A DNA stretch of 64,000 bases from NCBI RefSeq assembly GCF_000620505.1, contig NZ_JIBC01000004.1, positions 372,001-436,000 of the forward strand. The letters run 5' to 3'. The notes under the pieces are model-generated. The model was not told where the DNA came from. It ran no database searches and was given only the letters and a program-made list of their open reading frames with translations. Each line of letters starts with the position of its first letter. Positions within the stretch are counted from its first letter, which is position 1. Made by a program: the position numbers and the translations under genes. The DNA comes from Sulfitobacter sp. 20_GPM-1509m. GTDB taxonomy: Bacteria > Pseudomonadota > Alphaproteobacteria > Rhodobacterales > Rhodobacteraceae. This document shows, piece by piece, positions 40,669 to 49,059 of this stretch.

Positions 40669-41649
40669 ATGCCCGTCCCCGCACCGGTTCTTTATCCGCC
40701 GTTCAACATCCTGCGGCTCAGCCACGTGGAATATACCGTCACCGATCTGGCCCGCAGCCGCGCGTTCTGGGTCGACACGCTGGGCCTGCAAATCACCCAC
40801 GAGGAAGACGGCCTGTTGATGCTGCGCGCCATGGAAGAGCGCGGTCACCACTGCATCATCCTGCGCGAGGCCAACAGCGCCCAAGTGCACCGCTTGGGGT
40901 TCAAGCTGTTCGACGAACAGGATCTGGACAAGGCCGAGGCGTGGTTCAAGGACCAGGACCTGCCAACCGCATGGATCGAACGCCCCTTCATGGGCCGCGT
41001 GCTGCAAACCCGTGACCCTTGGGGCGTGCCGCTGGAGTTCTACGCCAAGATGGACCGCCTGCCCAACATCGCGCAGAAATATGCATTGTATCGCGGGGTG
41101 AAACCGCTGCGCATCGACCATTTCAACCTGTTTTCGTCCGACGTGGACGGGGCGGTGGCCTTCTACAACCAGATGGGCTTTCGCGTCACCGAATACACCG
41201 AGGACGCCGAGACGCAAAAGGTCTGGGCCGCTTGGATGCACCGCAAGGGGGGCGTGCACGACATTGCCTTTACCAACGGCAGCGGCCCGCGCCTGCATCA
41301 CACGGCGTTCTGGGTGCCGACGCCGCTGAACATCATCGACCTGCTGGACCTGATGTCCACCACCGGCTGGCGCGACAACATCGAACGCGGCCCCGGACGG
41401 CATGGCATTTCCAACGCCTTTTTCCTCTATATCCTTGACCCCGACGGCCACCGGATCGAAATCTATTGCTCGGACTACCAGACCATCGACCCCGATCACG
41501 AACCGATCCACTGGGACCTGAAAGACCCGTCGCGCCAGACCCTGTGGGGCGCGCCCGCACCGCGCAGCTGGTTTGAAAAGGGATCGACATTTGACGGTAC
41601 AGCCATCGCCGAACCTGCGCTGAAAGCGCAGCCGATCATCGCGCCATAA
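40669..41649 (+). CDS. hpaD: Homoprotocatechuate 2,3-dioxygenase
   Basis: A 326-residue type I extradiol dioxygenase made of two vicinal-oxygen-chelate units. The predicted metal ligands are H151 (RIDHFN), H211 (RLHHTAF) and E264 (RIEIYCSDY). H197 in GVHDIAF and Y254 fit the second-sphere acid/base and tyrosine of known homoprotocatechuate dioxygenases. It inserts both oxygen atoms beside the ring hydroxyls of 3,4-dihydroxyphenylacetate to give the semialdehyde used by HpaE. The metal (Fe or Mn) cannot be told from sequence. Confidence 0.93.
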   Translation: MPVPAPVLYPPFNILRLSHVEYTVTDLARSRAFWVDTLGLQITHEEDGLLMLRAMEERGHHCIILREANSAQVHRLGFKLFDEQDLDKAEAWFKDQDLPTAWIERPFMGRVLQTRDPWGVPLEFYAKMDRLPNIAQKYALYRGVKPLRIDHFNLFSSDVDGAVAFYNQMGFRVTEYTEDAETQKVWAAWMHRKGGVHDIAFTNGSGPRLHHTAFWVPTPLNIIDLLDLMSTTGWRDNIERGPGRHGISNAFFLYILDPDGHRIEIYCSDYQTIDPDHEPIHWDLKDPSRQTLWGAPAPRSWFEKGSTFDGTAIAEPALKAQPIIAP

Positions 41650-41669
41650 CGCAGACAGGACAGACAGAC

Positions 41670-43064
41670 ATGAACTGGGACGATTTCGCCAGCCACGCCA
41701 AGGATGTCGCCGACTGGGGCGCGGATTATCACAAGACCATACGCGACCGTCCGGTGCGCGCGCAAACCGCCCCCGGCGAAGTGTCAGCGCAACTGCCCGA
41801 CAGCCCGCCCGAGGACGGCACCGACATGGCCAACATCATGGCCGATTTTGAAAAGGTCGTGATGCCGGGGATCACCCATTGGCAGCACCCGCGTTTCTTT
41901 GCCTATTTCAACTCGAACGCCGCCCCCGCGTCGGTGCTGGCGGAATTCGTCGCCTCGATCATCGCGCCGCAATGTATGCTGTGGCAGACCTCGCCTGCGG
42001 CGACCGAGATGGAAACCAAGATGCTGGACTGGTTGCGGCAGGGACTGGGCCTACCCACCGGCTATCAGGGTGTTATCCAGGACAGCGCCAGCAGCGCCAC
42101 GCTGGCCGCCGTGCTGACCATGCGCGAACGGGCACTGAACTGGCAGGGCAATGTGCAGGGCCTGTCGGGCCAGCCCGTATTGCGCATTTACTGTTCGGAT
42201 CAGGTGCATACGTCAATTGACCGCGCCATCTGGGTGGCGGGCATCGGGCAGGACAATCTGGTCAAGATCCGCAGCACCGGCGACCTGCGCGGGCTGGACC
42301 CCATCACCTTACAAGACGCGATCACCCGCGACCGCGCCGCAGGCTTTGTCCCCGCAGGTATCATCGCCGCCACCGGTGCCACCGGCATGGGTGCGTGCGA
42401 TGACCTGGAAGCCGTGGCAAACATCGCCAAGGCCGAGAACCTGTTTACCCATCTCGACGCCGCATGGGCGGGCACAGCGATGATCTGCCCCGAGTTCCGC
42501 ACGCTGTGGCAGGGGGCCGAACACTTTGACAGCATCGTGTTCAATCCGCACAAATGGCTGGGGGCGCAATTCGACTGCGCCGCCCATTTCCTGCGCGACC
42601 CCAACGTGCTGCGCCAGACGCTGGCCATCCGGCCCGAATATCTGAAAACCCACGCCCAGGGCGACATCATCGACTATTCCGAATGGTCGATCCCGCTGGG
42701 CCGTCGGTTCCGCGCGCTGAAATTGTGGTTCCTGATGCGCAGCTACGGCATGGAAGGGCTGCGTGGCCGCATCCGCAACCATGTGAAGTGGTCCCAAGCC
42801 TTGTGCGAACGCCTGCGCGCCCTGCCCGAATTCGAGATTGTGACCGACCCGATCCTGTCGCTGTGGACGTTCAAGGTGGCCGGCGCCAGCAATGACGAGA
42901 CACAGGCACTGGTCGAGGCGATCAACTCGGACGGGCGCATTTACCTGACGCAAACCCTTGTGGACGGGGTCAAGGTCATCCGTTTCACCGCAGGGCAATT
43001 CGACTGCGAGGAACGCGACTTTGACACCGCCTTTGACACCATAACCGAGATTGCGAGACGCTGA
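41670..43064 (+). CDS. PLP-dependent aromatic amino acid decarboxylase-family protein
   Basis: A 464-residue group II decarboxylase of the DOPA/tyrosine/tryptophan decarboxylase family. Schiff-base lysine K295 in FNPHKWL, H180 in DQVHTSI that stacks on the cofactor, and D263 in HLDAAWAG are present. It would decarboxylate tyrosine, DOPA or a relative to the amine. It is not a standard member of hpa operons. It sits 20 bp after hpaD and 1 bp overlaps hpaG, so it is part of the operon. It might feed tyramine or dopamine toward the arylacetate, but no amine oxidase is encoded nearby. Confidence 0.88.
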   Translation: MNWDDFASHAKDVADWGADYHKTIRDRPVRAQTAPGEVSAQLPDSPPEDGTDMANIMADFEKVVMPGITHWQHPRFFAYFNSNAAPASVLAEFVASIIAPQCMLWQTSPAATEMETKMLDWLRQGLGLPTGYQGVIQDSASSATLAAVLTMRERALNWQGNVQGLSGQPVLRIYCSDQVHTSIDRAIWVAGIGQDNLVKIRSTGDLRGLDPITLQDAITRDRAAGFVPAGIIAATGATGMGACDDLEAVANIAKAENLFTHLDAAWAGTAMICPEFRTLWQGAEHFDSIVFNPHKWLGAQFDCAAHFLRDPNVLRQTLAIRPEYLKTHAQGDIIDYSEWSIPLGRRFRALKLWFLMRSYGMEGLRGRIRNHVKWSQALCERLRALPEFEIVTDPILSLWTFKVAGASNDETQALVEAINSDGRIYLTQTLVDGVKVIRFTAGQFDCEERDFDTAFDTITEIARR

Positions 43065-43912
43065 TGAATTTCGCCACCTATACCGCCCAAGGCCAGCAGT
43101 TTTACGGCGTGGACACCGGCACGGGGATGATCGCGCTCAGCCCCTATTTTCCCGACTGGCCCACGCTGCGCGACGTGATCGCGGCGGATGCGCTGAACCA
43201 GCTTGCGCTCAAGGCGCAGGACCTGGCCGTCAGCCACACCGATTTCAGCTATGACATTCCGGTGCCCAACCCCGAAAAGATCATCTGCGTCGGCGTGAAC
43301 TTTCCCGACCGCAACGCCGAATACAAGGACGGTCAGGACGCGCCGCCCAACATGTCGCTGTTCCCGCGTTTCCCGCGCAGTTTCACCGGCCACAACGGCA
43401 CAGTGATCCGCCCGCCGGAAACCCCGCAACTGGACTACGAGGGCGAGATTGCCATCGTCATCGGCAAGGGTGGCCGACGCATTGCCGAAGCCGAGGCATA
43501 CAATCACATCTCGGCCCTGACCCTGTGCAACGAGGGCACGCTGCGCGACTGGGTACGCCATGCCAAGTTCAACGTGACCCAAGGCAAGAACTGGGACAAC
43601 TCGGGCGCGATGGGCCCGCATCTGGTGCCCTTCACGTCGGCGGCGCAACTGGATGACGTGGAATTGACGTGTCATGTGAATGGCGAATTGCGCCAGCAGG
43701 ACCGCACCAGCCGGATGCTGTTCCCGATCCGCCGCCAGATCGCCTATATCTCGACCTTCACGACGCTGGTTCCGGGCGACATCATCGTCACCGGCACGCC
43801 CACCGGGGCGGGTGCGCGGTTTGATCCGCCACGGTTCCTTGTGCCCGGCGACACCGTGACCGTGGCCGCCGAAGGCATCGGCACCCTGTCCTGCACGGTG
43901 GCCGACGAATGA
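43064..43912 (+). CDS. hpaG: Fumarylacetoacetate hydrolase-family enzyme (single HpaG-type domain)
   Basis: A 282-residue FAH-fold enzyme. The metal ligands are expected in DYEGEIAIVIGKGG (two acidic residues), with the later GTPTGAG motif closing the active site. In E. coli, HpaG is a fused two-domain protein of about 430 residues that decarboxylates the tricarboxylate and isomerises the product; here only one domain is encoded. Which reaction it catalyses, or whether it does both, cannot be told. It overlaps the decarboxylase stop by 1 base and hpaH by 4 bases. Confidence 0.85.
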   Translation: MNFATYTAQGQQFYGVDTGTGMIALSPYFPDWPTLRDVIAADALNQLALKAQDLAVSHTDFSYDIPVPNPEKIICVGVNFPDRNAEYKDGQDAPPNMSLFPRFPRSFTGHNGTVIRPPETPQLDYEGEIAIVIGKGGRRIAEAEAYNHISALTLCNEGTLRDWVRHAKFNVTQGKNWDNSGAMGPHLVPFTSAAQLDDVELTCHVNGELRQQDRTSRMLFPIRRQIAYISTFTTLVPGDIIVTGTPTGAGARFDPPRFLVPGDTVTVAAEGIGTLSCTVADE

Positions 43913-44706
43913 CCCCCGCACAGCACCAATCCGCCGCCGCCGCGTTGTTGCAAGCCGAGGCCACGGGCCAGCAGACCGGGCTGCTTTCGATTGCCTATCC
44001 CGACATCACCATGGACGACGCCTATGCGATCCAGAAACAGGTGGTCGCGGGCAAGCTGGCGCAGGGCGAGGACGTCATCGGCTGGAAGATCGGCCTGACC
44101 AGCCGCGCCATGCAGCAGGCGCTGAACATCGACATTCCCGACAGCGGCGTGCTGACCTCGTCGATGCGGTTCGACACCGGCGATACGGTCCCTGCGGGCC
44201 GGTTCATCCAGCCGCGCGTCGAGGCCGAGATTGCCTTTGTGATGAAATCGCCCCTTGGCGGAGCGGAGGTGACCCGCGCCGATGTGCTGGCGGCAACCGA
44301 CTATGTGGCGCCGTCGCTTGAAATCCTCGACACCCGCATCCTGCGCGCCGATCCGGCCACAGGGGCCGCGCGCAAGGTGTTTGACACCATCGCTGACAAC
44401 GCCGCCAACGCAGGGATCGTGCTGGGGTCGGAACGGCACGCTGCGGACAGCGATCTGCGTTGGGTGGGTGCGATTGTCACCGCGAACGGAACGGTCGAGG
44501 AAACCGGCCTGGGTGCCGGCGTGCTGAACGATCCGGTCGAAAGCGTGGTCTGGCTGGCACGGCGCATTGCGCAATACGGGCAGCAGATCGAAGCGGGTCA
44601 GGTGATCCTGTCCGGCAGCTTCATCCGCCCCATCGAGTGCCCCGCAGGCACGCGGATCGAGGCAGACTTCGGCAGCTTTGGAAGGGTTGATCTACAGTTT
44701 GGCTAG
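43909..44706 (+). CDS. hpaH: 2-oxo-hept-3-ene-1,7-dioate hydratase
   Basis: A 265-residue hydratase of the HpaH/MhpD family, related to FAH. Family segments are IGWKIGLTSRAMQ, RVEAEIAFVM and the C-terminal GSFIRPIECPAGT. It adds water to 2-oxo-hept-3-ene-1,7-dioate to give the substrate for the aldolase HpaI. No hpaI follows; the operon ends here with a hairpin. It is translationally coupled to the FAH gene (ATGA). Confidence 0.92.
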   Translation: MTPAQHQSAAAALLQAEATGQQTGLLSIAYPDITMDDAYAIQKQVVAGKLAQGEDVIGWKIGLTSRAMQQALNIDIPDSGVLTSSMRFDTGDTVPAGRFIQPRVEAEIAFVMKSPLGGAEVTRADVLAATDYVAPSLEILDTRILRADPATGAARKVFDTIADNAANAGIVLGSERHAADSDLRWVGAIVTANGTVEETGLGAGVLNDPVESVVWLARRIAQYGQQIEAGQVILSGSFIRPIECPAGTRIEADFGSFGRVDLQFG

Positions 44707-44732
44707 GCCAGTGCAACGCGGCGTGACGGCAA

Positions 44733-44757
44733 TCCGGTACATATTCACCGGACTTTT
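44733..44757 (+). terminator. Probable terminator of the hpa operon
   Basis: A stem TCCGGT/ACCGGA with an 8-base loop is followed by CTTTT and, slightly later, another TTTT. The stem is short, so strength is moderate. It lies between the convergent hpaH and glk genes. Confidence 0.6.
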
Positions 44758-44766
44758 GTACACGTT

Positions 44767-45648
44767 TTAAACCTGATCCAGACAGGCCGCACAGCCCGCA
44801 AGGGCGGCCGCGTCATCCGTCACGATCCACATCGGAATATCCGACAAGGTCCCCTCGAACATATCCTGCACCCGCGCCGCCGCCAGAACCTTGCCCGTCC
44901 CGGGCAATCCCACTACCGCCCGCGCCAGTCCGCCGTTGAAATAGATGCCACCCAGCGGCATGAACTGGAACGTCATATCCCGGCACAACGCCGCCAGCGC
45001 CTCCACATAGACCGCCATCGTCTCATCGGCCTGTTCCACGATCTGCTGGCTAGGCCTCTCTGCCCCGCCAAGTGCGCGGTGCAGCGCGCGCAGCCCCGCA
45101 CCTGCAAACAACTGCTCGACCGTCTCGAACGCCGCCGCCTTGTCGCCCAGACGCGCCTGCAACACACGGTAGACGCCGATGGGCAATCCGGTGTGCCCTT
45201 CTTCGGCCAGCATCACGCCACTGCCGTGGGCCACGCTGACGTTGAACCCGGTGCCCAGGCCGACGACCAGCGCCTGCCCGCCGGGGGCCGCACGGCCCGC
45301 CACCACAGGTGCCACCGCGTCCTTGGACAGATAGGGCAATGCGTGCCCCACCGCCGCCAGATCGTTGATGATCCGCACCGTGGCACCACCCAGTGCCGCC
45401 CCCAACTGGGCCGCATCAAAGGACCAGTCGCGGTTGGTCAAACGCACATGGCCCGGCATCACCGGTCCCGCAATCGCCACGCACAAACGATCCACTGATG
45501 CGCCCTGACAGAAATCAGCCAACACATCCGCAAAGGTCGGATAATCGTCGTTGCGAAACCATTTGACCGAACCATCCACCAGCACGCCACCCTGCGCATA
45601 GGCCATACGCGTGTTGGTGCCGCCCACATCTGCCACGACCGATTGCAT
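44767..45648 (-). CDS. glk: Glucokinase
   Basis: A 293-residue kinase of the bacterial Glk family. It has the N-terminal phosphate motif ADVGGTNTRMA, the IINDLAAV segment that carries the catalytic aspartate, VVGLGTGFN and the EEGHTGLP glucose-contact stretch. It would phosphorylate glucose with ATP. It is 3 bp downstream of the ABC ATPase gene and so ends the transporter operon, which suggests the ABC system may also carry glucose or that glucose control is coupled to it. Confidence 0.9.
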   Translation of the reverse strand: MQSVVADVGGTNTRMAYAQGGVLVDGSVKWFRNDDYPTFADVLADFCQGASVDRLCVAIAGPVMPGHVRLTNRDWSFDAAQLGAALGGATVRIINDLAAVGHALPYLSKDAVAPVVAGRAAPGGQALVVGLGTGFNVSVAHGSGVMLAEEGHTGLPIGVYRVLQARLGDKAAAFETVEQLFAGAGLRALHRALGGAERPSQQIVEQADETMAVYVEALAALCRDMTFQFMPLGGIYFNGGLARAVVGLPGTGKVLAAARVQDMFEGTLSDIPMWIVTDDAAALAGCAACLDQV

Positions 45649-45651
45649 GTG

Positions 45652-46419
45652 TTACGCCGCCTTGCCGGGCTGCTTGCCCAGAATGATCATGCTCAGCAGG
45701 TCGTCGTCTGTCACATCCGCCACATCGACCGTGCCCACCAGCTTGCCGTTCTTCATCACCGACGCGCGGTCGCACAGTTCCATCACGTCGTGAATGTCGT
45801 GGCTGATCAGGAAGATCCCGATGCCTTCGGCCTTCAGCTGCGTGATCAATTCGCTGACCATCTGCGTCTCGTGCGGGCCCAGCGCCGCCGTGGGTTCGTC
45901 CATGATCAGGATCTGCGCGTTGAAATAGACCGCGCGCGCAATGGCGACCGACTGGCGTTGACCACCCGACAGGGCGCTGACCGGGTCCTTGAACTTTTGA
46001 AAGTTCGGGTTCAGCCGCGCCATGATCTTGCGCGCTTCGCTTTCCATCGCGTCATCATCGACCAGCCCCAGTGGCGAGGTCAGCTCGCGCCCCAGAAACA
46101 GGTTGCTGGCGGCGTCCAGATTGTCGGCCAGCGCCAGCGTCTGATAGATCGTTTCGATGTTATAGCGCCGCGCGTCGCGCGGGCTGCGGATGTCGGCCCG
46201 TTCGCCGTTCACGTAGATCTCGCCGCTGTCCATCTTGTAGGCACCGGACAGGATCTTGATCAGCGTCGATTTGCCGGCACCGTTGTGGCCCAGCAGGCCG
46301 ACGACTTCGCCGGGGTACAGGTCGACCGACACGTGGTCGACCGCGTGCACGCCGCCAAAGCTGATGCAGATGTCGCGCATATCGATCAGCGGTGTGCCAG
46401 TGTTGGTTTTACTGCTCAT
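45652..46419 (-). CDS. xylG: Sugar ABC transporter ATPase (single-domain, xylose/CUT2 type)
   Basis: A 255-residue ATP-binding subunit. It has Walker A G44-H-N-G-A-G-K50-S-T, signature S151-G-G-Q-R, Walker B with ILIMDEP (D174-E175), and switch H207 in LISHD. Unlike E. coli XylG, which has two fused ATPase domains, there is one domain, so a dimer is needed. It energises XylH. The start overlaps the permease stop by 4 bp. The symbol rests on the xylF-type binding protein and neighbouring xylB and ROK regulator. Confidence 0.88.
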   Translation of the reverse strand: MSSKTNTGTPLIDMRDICISFGGVHAVDHVSVDLYPGEVVGLLGHNGAGKSTLIKILSGAYKMDSGEIYVNGERADIRSPRDARRYNIETIYQTLALADNLDAASNLFLGRELTSPLGLVDDDAMESEARKIMARLNPNFQKFKDPVSALSGGQRQSVAIARAVYFNAQILIMDEPTAALGPHETQMVSELITQLKAEGIGIFLISHDIHDVMELCDRASVMKNGKLVGTVDVADVTDDDLLSMIILGKQPGKAA

Positions 46420-47732
46420 TTCGAAGACCTCCGGTAGAGATTGTCCAGATAGACCGCAAGGACCAGAACGCCTCCCACGACGACCTGTTGCACCGCCGCG
46501 TCAAAGCCGATCAGCACCATGCCGGTTTGCAGCGACTGCATGACAAATGCGCCCAGAACCGCGCCATAGATGGTGCCGACCCCACCGCTGAGCGAGGTGC
46601 CCCCGATCACGGCGGCCGCGATCACGTAAAGTTCGTCCAGCGTGCCCAGCGCGTTGGTGGCCGACCCCAGCCGCGCCGAGGCCACCACGGCGGACAGGCC
46701 GGTGAGAAACCCCATGAGGGCGAAAATCTTGACTGTCATCCAGCGGGTATTGATGCCCGCCAATGCCGCCGCTTCGGGGTTGCCGCCGATGGCATAAACA
46801 TAGCGCCCAAAGCGGGTGCGGTTCATCACCACGGTCATCACCACGATCACCGCCAGCAGGATCAGCACCGGAATGGCAAAGCCGTGGCTGATGAACAGAC
46901 CACCTTCGGGGATTTCGATGTCATTCGCCGCCGCATAGCGCCGCACGATCCCGGTAGGCCACGGATAGGCATTGACCAGCAGCACCGCGCCGACCACGGC
47001 ACCCACGCTGATAATACCGATGAACCACTCCGCCCAGATCGGGCGCAGCCGGAAATCAAACCGTTTGCGCCGCGCGCGGCCCATGATGATCATGGCAACC
47101 ACCGCGATGGCGGCGATGATCCCGACGATCCAGCTGCCGGTGGCCCCAACCGCGCCATTCGGCCCGCCCCCCAACAGCTTGAAAGTGCTGTCCAGAGGCG
47201 AGATCGTTTCGCCCCGCGTGATCAGGAACGCAGCACCGCGCCAGACCAGCAGGCCGCCCAGCGTGACGATAAAGGCAGGGATCGACAGATAGGCAATCAG
47301 CCAGCCGTGGATCGCCCCGACCAGCGTGCCCGCGACCATCCCGACGACGCAGGCGATGATCCAGATGCTCCAATGTTCCAGCCCCACCAGCTTTGGCAGA
47401 AACCACACCTGGGTGATGCCCATGATGACGGCGCAGAACCCCAGCACCGACCCGACGCTCAGGTCGATGTGGCGGGTGATGATCACCAGCACCATGCCGC
47501 AGGCCATGATCCCGATGGATGCCGTCTGAACCGACAGGTTCCATAGGTTGCGGGGCGTCAGGAACGCGCCAAATCCGTTGCTGAGTGCGCCATAAACGTG
47601 AAAGCCCACCCAGATCAGGGCCAGCGCACCCAGCATGCCCAGCAGCCGCGTGTCCAGTTCCGTGTCGCGCATGAACCGCTGGACCAGTCCCGGCTGGTTG
47701 CGTGTTGCGCTGTGTTCGCTCATGTCGGTCAT
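46416..47732 (-). CDS. xylH: Sugar ABC transporter permease (XylH type)
   Basis: A 438-residue membrane protein with about ten or more helices. The CUT2 permease segments are [13 protein letters not shown], the [17 protein letters not shown] stretch, and [19 protein letters not shown]. The length is at the long end of the family, as for XylH. Two possible starts are ATG at 47732 and 47723. It lies 121 bp after xylF, with a hairpin in the gap, and is coupled to the ATPase gene (ATGA). Confidence 0.9.
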   Translation of the reverse strand: MTDMSEHSATRNQPGLVQRFMRDTELDTRLLGMLGALALIWVGFHVYGALSNGFGAFLTPRNLWNLSVQTASIGIMACGMVLVIITRHIDLSVGSVLGFCAVIMGITQVWFLPKLVGLEHWSIWIIACVVGMVAGTLVGAIHGWLIAYLSIPAFIVTLGGLLVWRGAAFLITRGETISPLDSTFKLLGGGPNGAVGATGSWIVGIIAAIAVVAMIIMGRARRKRFDFRLRPIWAEWFIGIISVGAVVGAVLLVNAYPWPTGIVRRYAAANDIEIPEGGLFISHGFAIPVLILLAVIVVMTVVMNRTRFGRYVYAIGGNPEAAALAGINTRWMTVKIFALMGFLTGLSAVVASARLGSATNALGTLDELYVIAAAVIGGTSLSGGVGTIYGAVLGAFVMQSLQTGMVLIGFDAAVQQVVVGGVLVLAVYLDNLYRRSSK

Positions 47733-47814
47733 GTCCGCACCCGTCAGATAAGCCGATCCCGTTTGCGCAGGTTACGCAGCAGATCAGGCTGAAAGTTTTA
47801 TGAAATCAGATGAT

Positions 47815-47847
47815 AGGGCACCGACGTCGCACGTGCGCCGGTGCCCT
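47815..47847 (-). terminator. Hairpin between xylF and xylH
   Basis: A perfect 9-bp outer stem (AGGGCACCG with CGGTGCCCT) encloses a 15-base loop with a further short GC pairing. It lies just after the xylF stop and before the permease gene. It may partly terminate the transcript so that binding protein is made in excess. Confidence 0.6.
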
Positions 47848-47853
47848 TCCGGC

Positions 47854-48882
47854 TTAGTTGCAGCCTTTGACGCCGTCCATCGCACCCGCACAGACTTTGT
47901 CTTTTTCGATGTGACCTGCGTCGATCACGTCCGAGATGTTGTCCTTTGTGATCGGCGTGGGTGCCAGGAAGATCGCGGTCATTTCCACGCCCTTCTCGCC
48001 ACCGGACCACATTTCGGCACCGTCAACATCGGCCATCGCCGTACCGTCGGCCAGGGCCAGCGCAATCTCGGCCGCTTTCTTGCCCAGCTGACGCGAGTCC
48101 TTCCAGACCGACACGGTTTGGGTGCCACGTGCCACGCGGTTCAGCGCGGCGTGGTCGCCGTCCTGTCCGCCCACCGGCACGTTCAGGCCCTGTGCCTGCA
48201 ATGCCGCAATCGCGCCACCGGCCATGCCGTCGTTCTCGGCCAGAACCGCATCGACGTTGTTGTCGTTGGCGGTCAGGATTTGCTCCATGTTGCGCTGTGC
48301 GTTGTCAGGCTTCCAGCCATCGGTGAACGCCTCGCCCACGATCTTGATCTTGCCTGCGTCCACGTCCGCGCCGATGACTTCCATCATACCTTCCAGCAGG
48401 AACAGCGCGTTGGGGTCACCCTTGTCGCCCTTGATGATGGCAAAGTTGCCCTCGGGCTGCACGGCTGTGACGCTTTGCGCGATGATGCGGCCCACGCCCT
48501 TGTTGTCAAAGGTCAGGTAAAAGGCGCGCGGGTCTTCGATCAGGCGGTCATAACCAACGACCGGAATGCCTTCGTTGTCGGCCTGATCGATGGCGGGGCC
48601 GATGGCGTCCTTGTCCACGGACAGGATGATCAGCGCGGTTGCACCCTGCGCGATCAATGCCTCGACATCGGTCAATTGCTTGGCCGCCGAGGCCTGGGCA
48701 TCTGCCGAAATATACTTGGCGCCCGCGGCTTCGATGGCTTCTTTCATCGCAGCTTCGTCGGTTTTCCAACGCTCTTCCTGAAAGTTCGACCAGCTCACGC
48801 CGACCGTCACATCCTGTGCCCATGCGGCGACTGCCGTCACGGTCATTGTCGCCGCCAAGGCAACCGTTTTGATAAATTTCAT
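47854..48882 (-). CDS. xylF: Xylose ABC transporter periplasmic binding protein
   Basis: A 342-residue type I periplasmic sugar-binding protein with a signal peptide (about 1-22). Sugar-binding landmarks of XylF include WSNFQEERWKTDEAA near the mature start, GYDRLIEDPRAFYLTFDN and DAVLAENDGMAGG, then VGGQDGDHAALNR. It captures D-xylose for XylHG. The spacing and opposite orientation to the ROK gene give a divergent promoter region with an AT-rich inverted repeat. Confidence 0.92.
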   Translation of the reverse strand: MKFIKTVALAATMTVTAVAAWAQDVTVGVSWSNFQEERWKTDEAAMKEAIEAAGAKYISADAQASAAKQLTDVEALIAQGATALIILSVDKDAIGPAIDQADNEGIPVVGYDRLIEDPRAFYLTFDNKGVGRIIAQSVTAVQPEGNFAIIKGDKGDPNALFLLEGMMEVIGADVDAGKIKIVGEAFTDGWKPDNAQRNMEQILTANDNNVDAVLAENDGMAGGAIAALQAQGLNVPVGGQDGDHAALNRVARGTQTVSVWKDSRQLGKKAAEIALALADGTAMADVDGAEMWSGGEKGVEMTAIFLAPTPITKDNISDVIDAGHIEKDKVCAGAMDGVKGCN

Positions 48883-48948
48883 TGTGTCCTCCCAAGACTT
48901 TTGCCCAACTGCGGCACGGAGTGCAGGTGGTTGCGATCATCATTATGC

Positions 48949-48974
48949 ATTTAAATTCGGAAAGCAAATTAAAT
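48949..48974. promoter_or_regulatory. Candidate XylR (ROK) operator
   Basis: ATTTAAATT (48949-48957) and AAATTAAAT (48966-48974) form an 8-of-9 inverted repeat with an 8-bp spacer. It is in the xylF/xylR divergent region and overlaps a possible minus-strand -35/-10 pair (TTTGCT, 17 bp, TAATGA). AT-rich dyads of this kind fit ROK-family operators. Confidence 0.55.
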
Positions 48975-49059
48975 TGGACAAGCCCTGAAAACAACGGCAT
49001 TCTGCCCCTGAGACGACTGCGGAGTTTCCGCGCAACCCATTGGAAAAGCGACAGATAGC

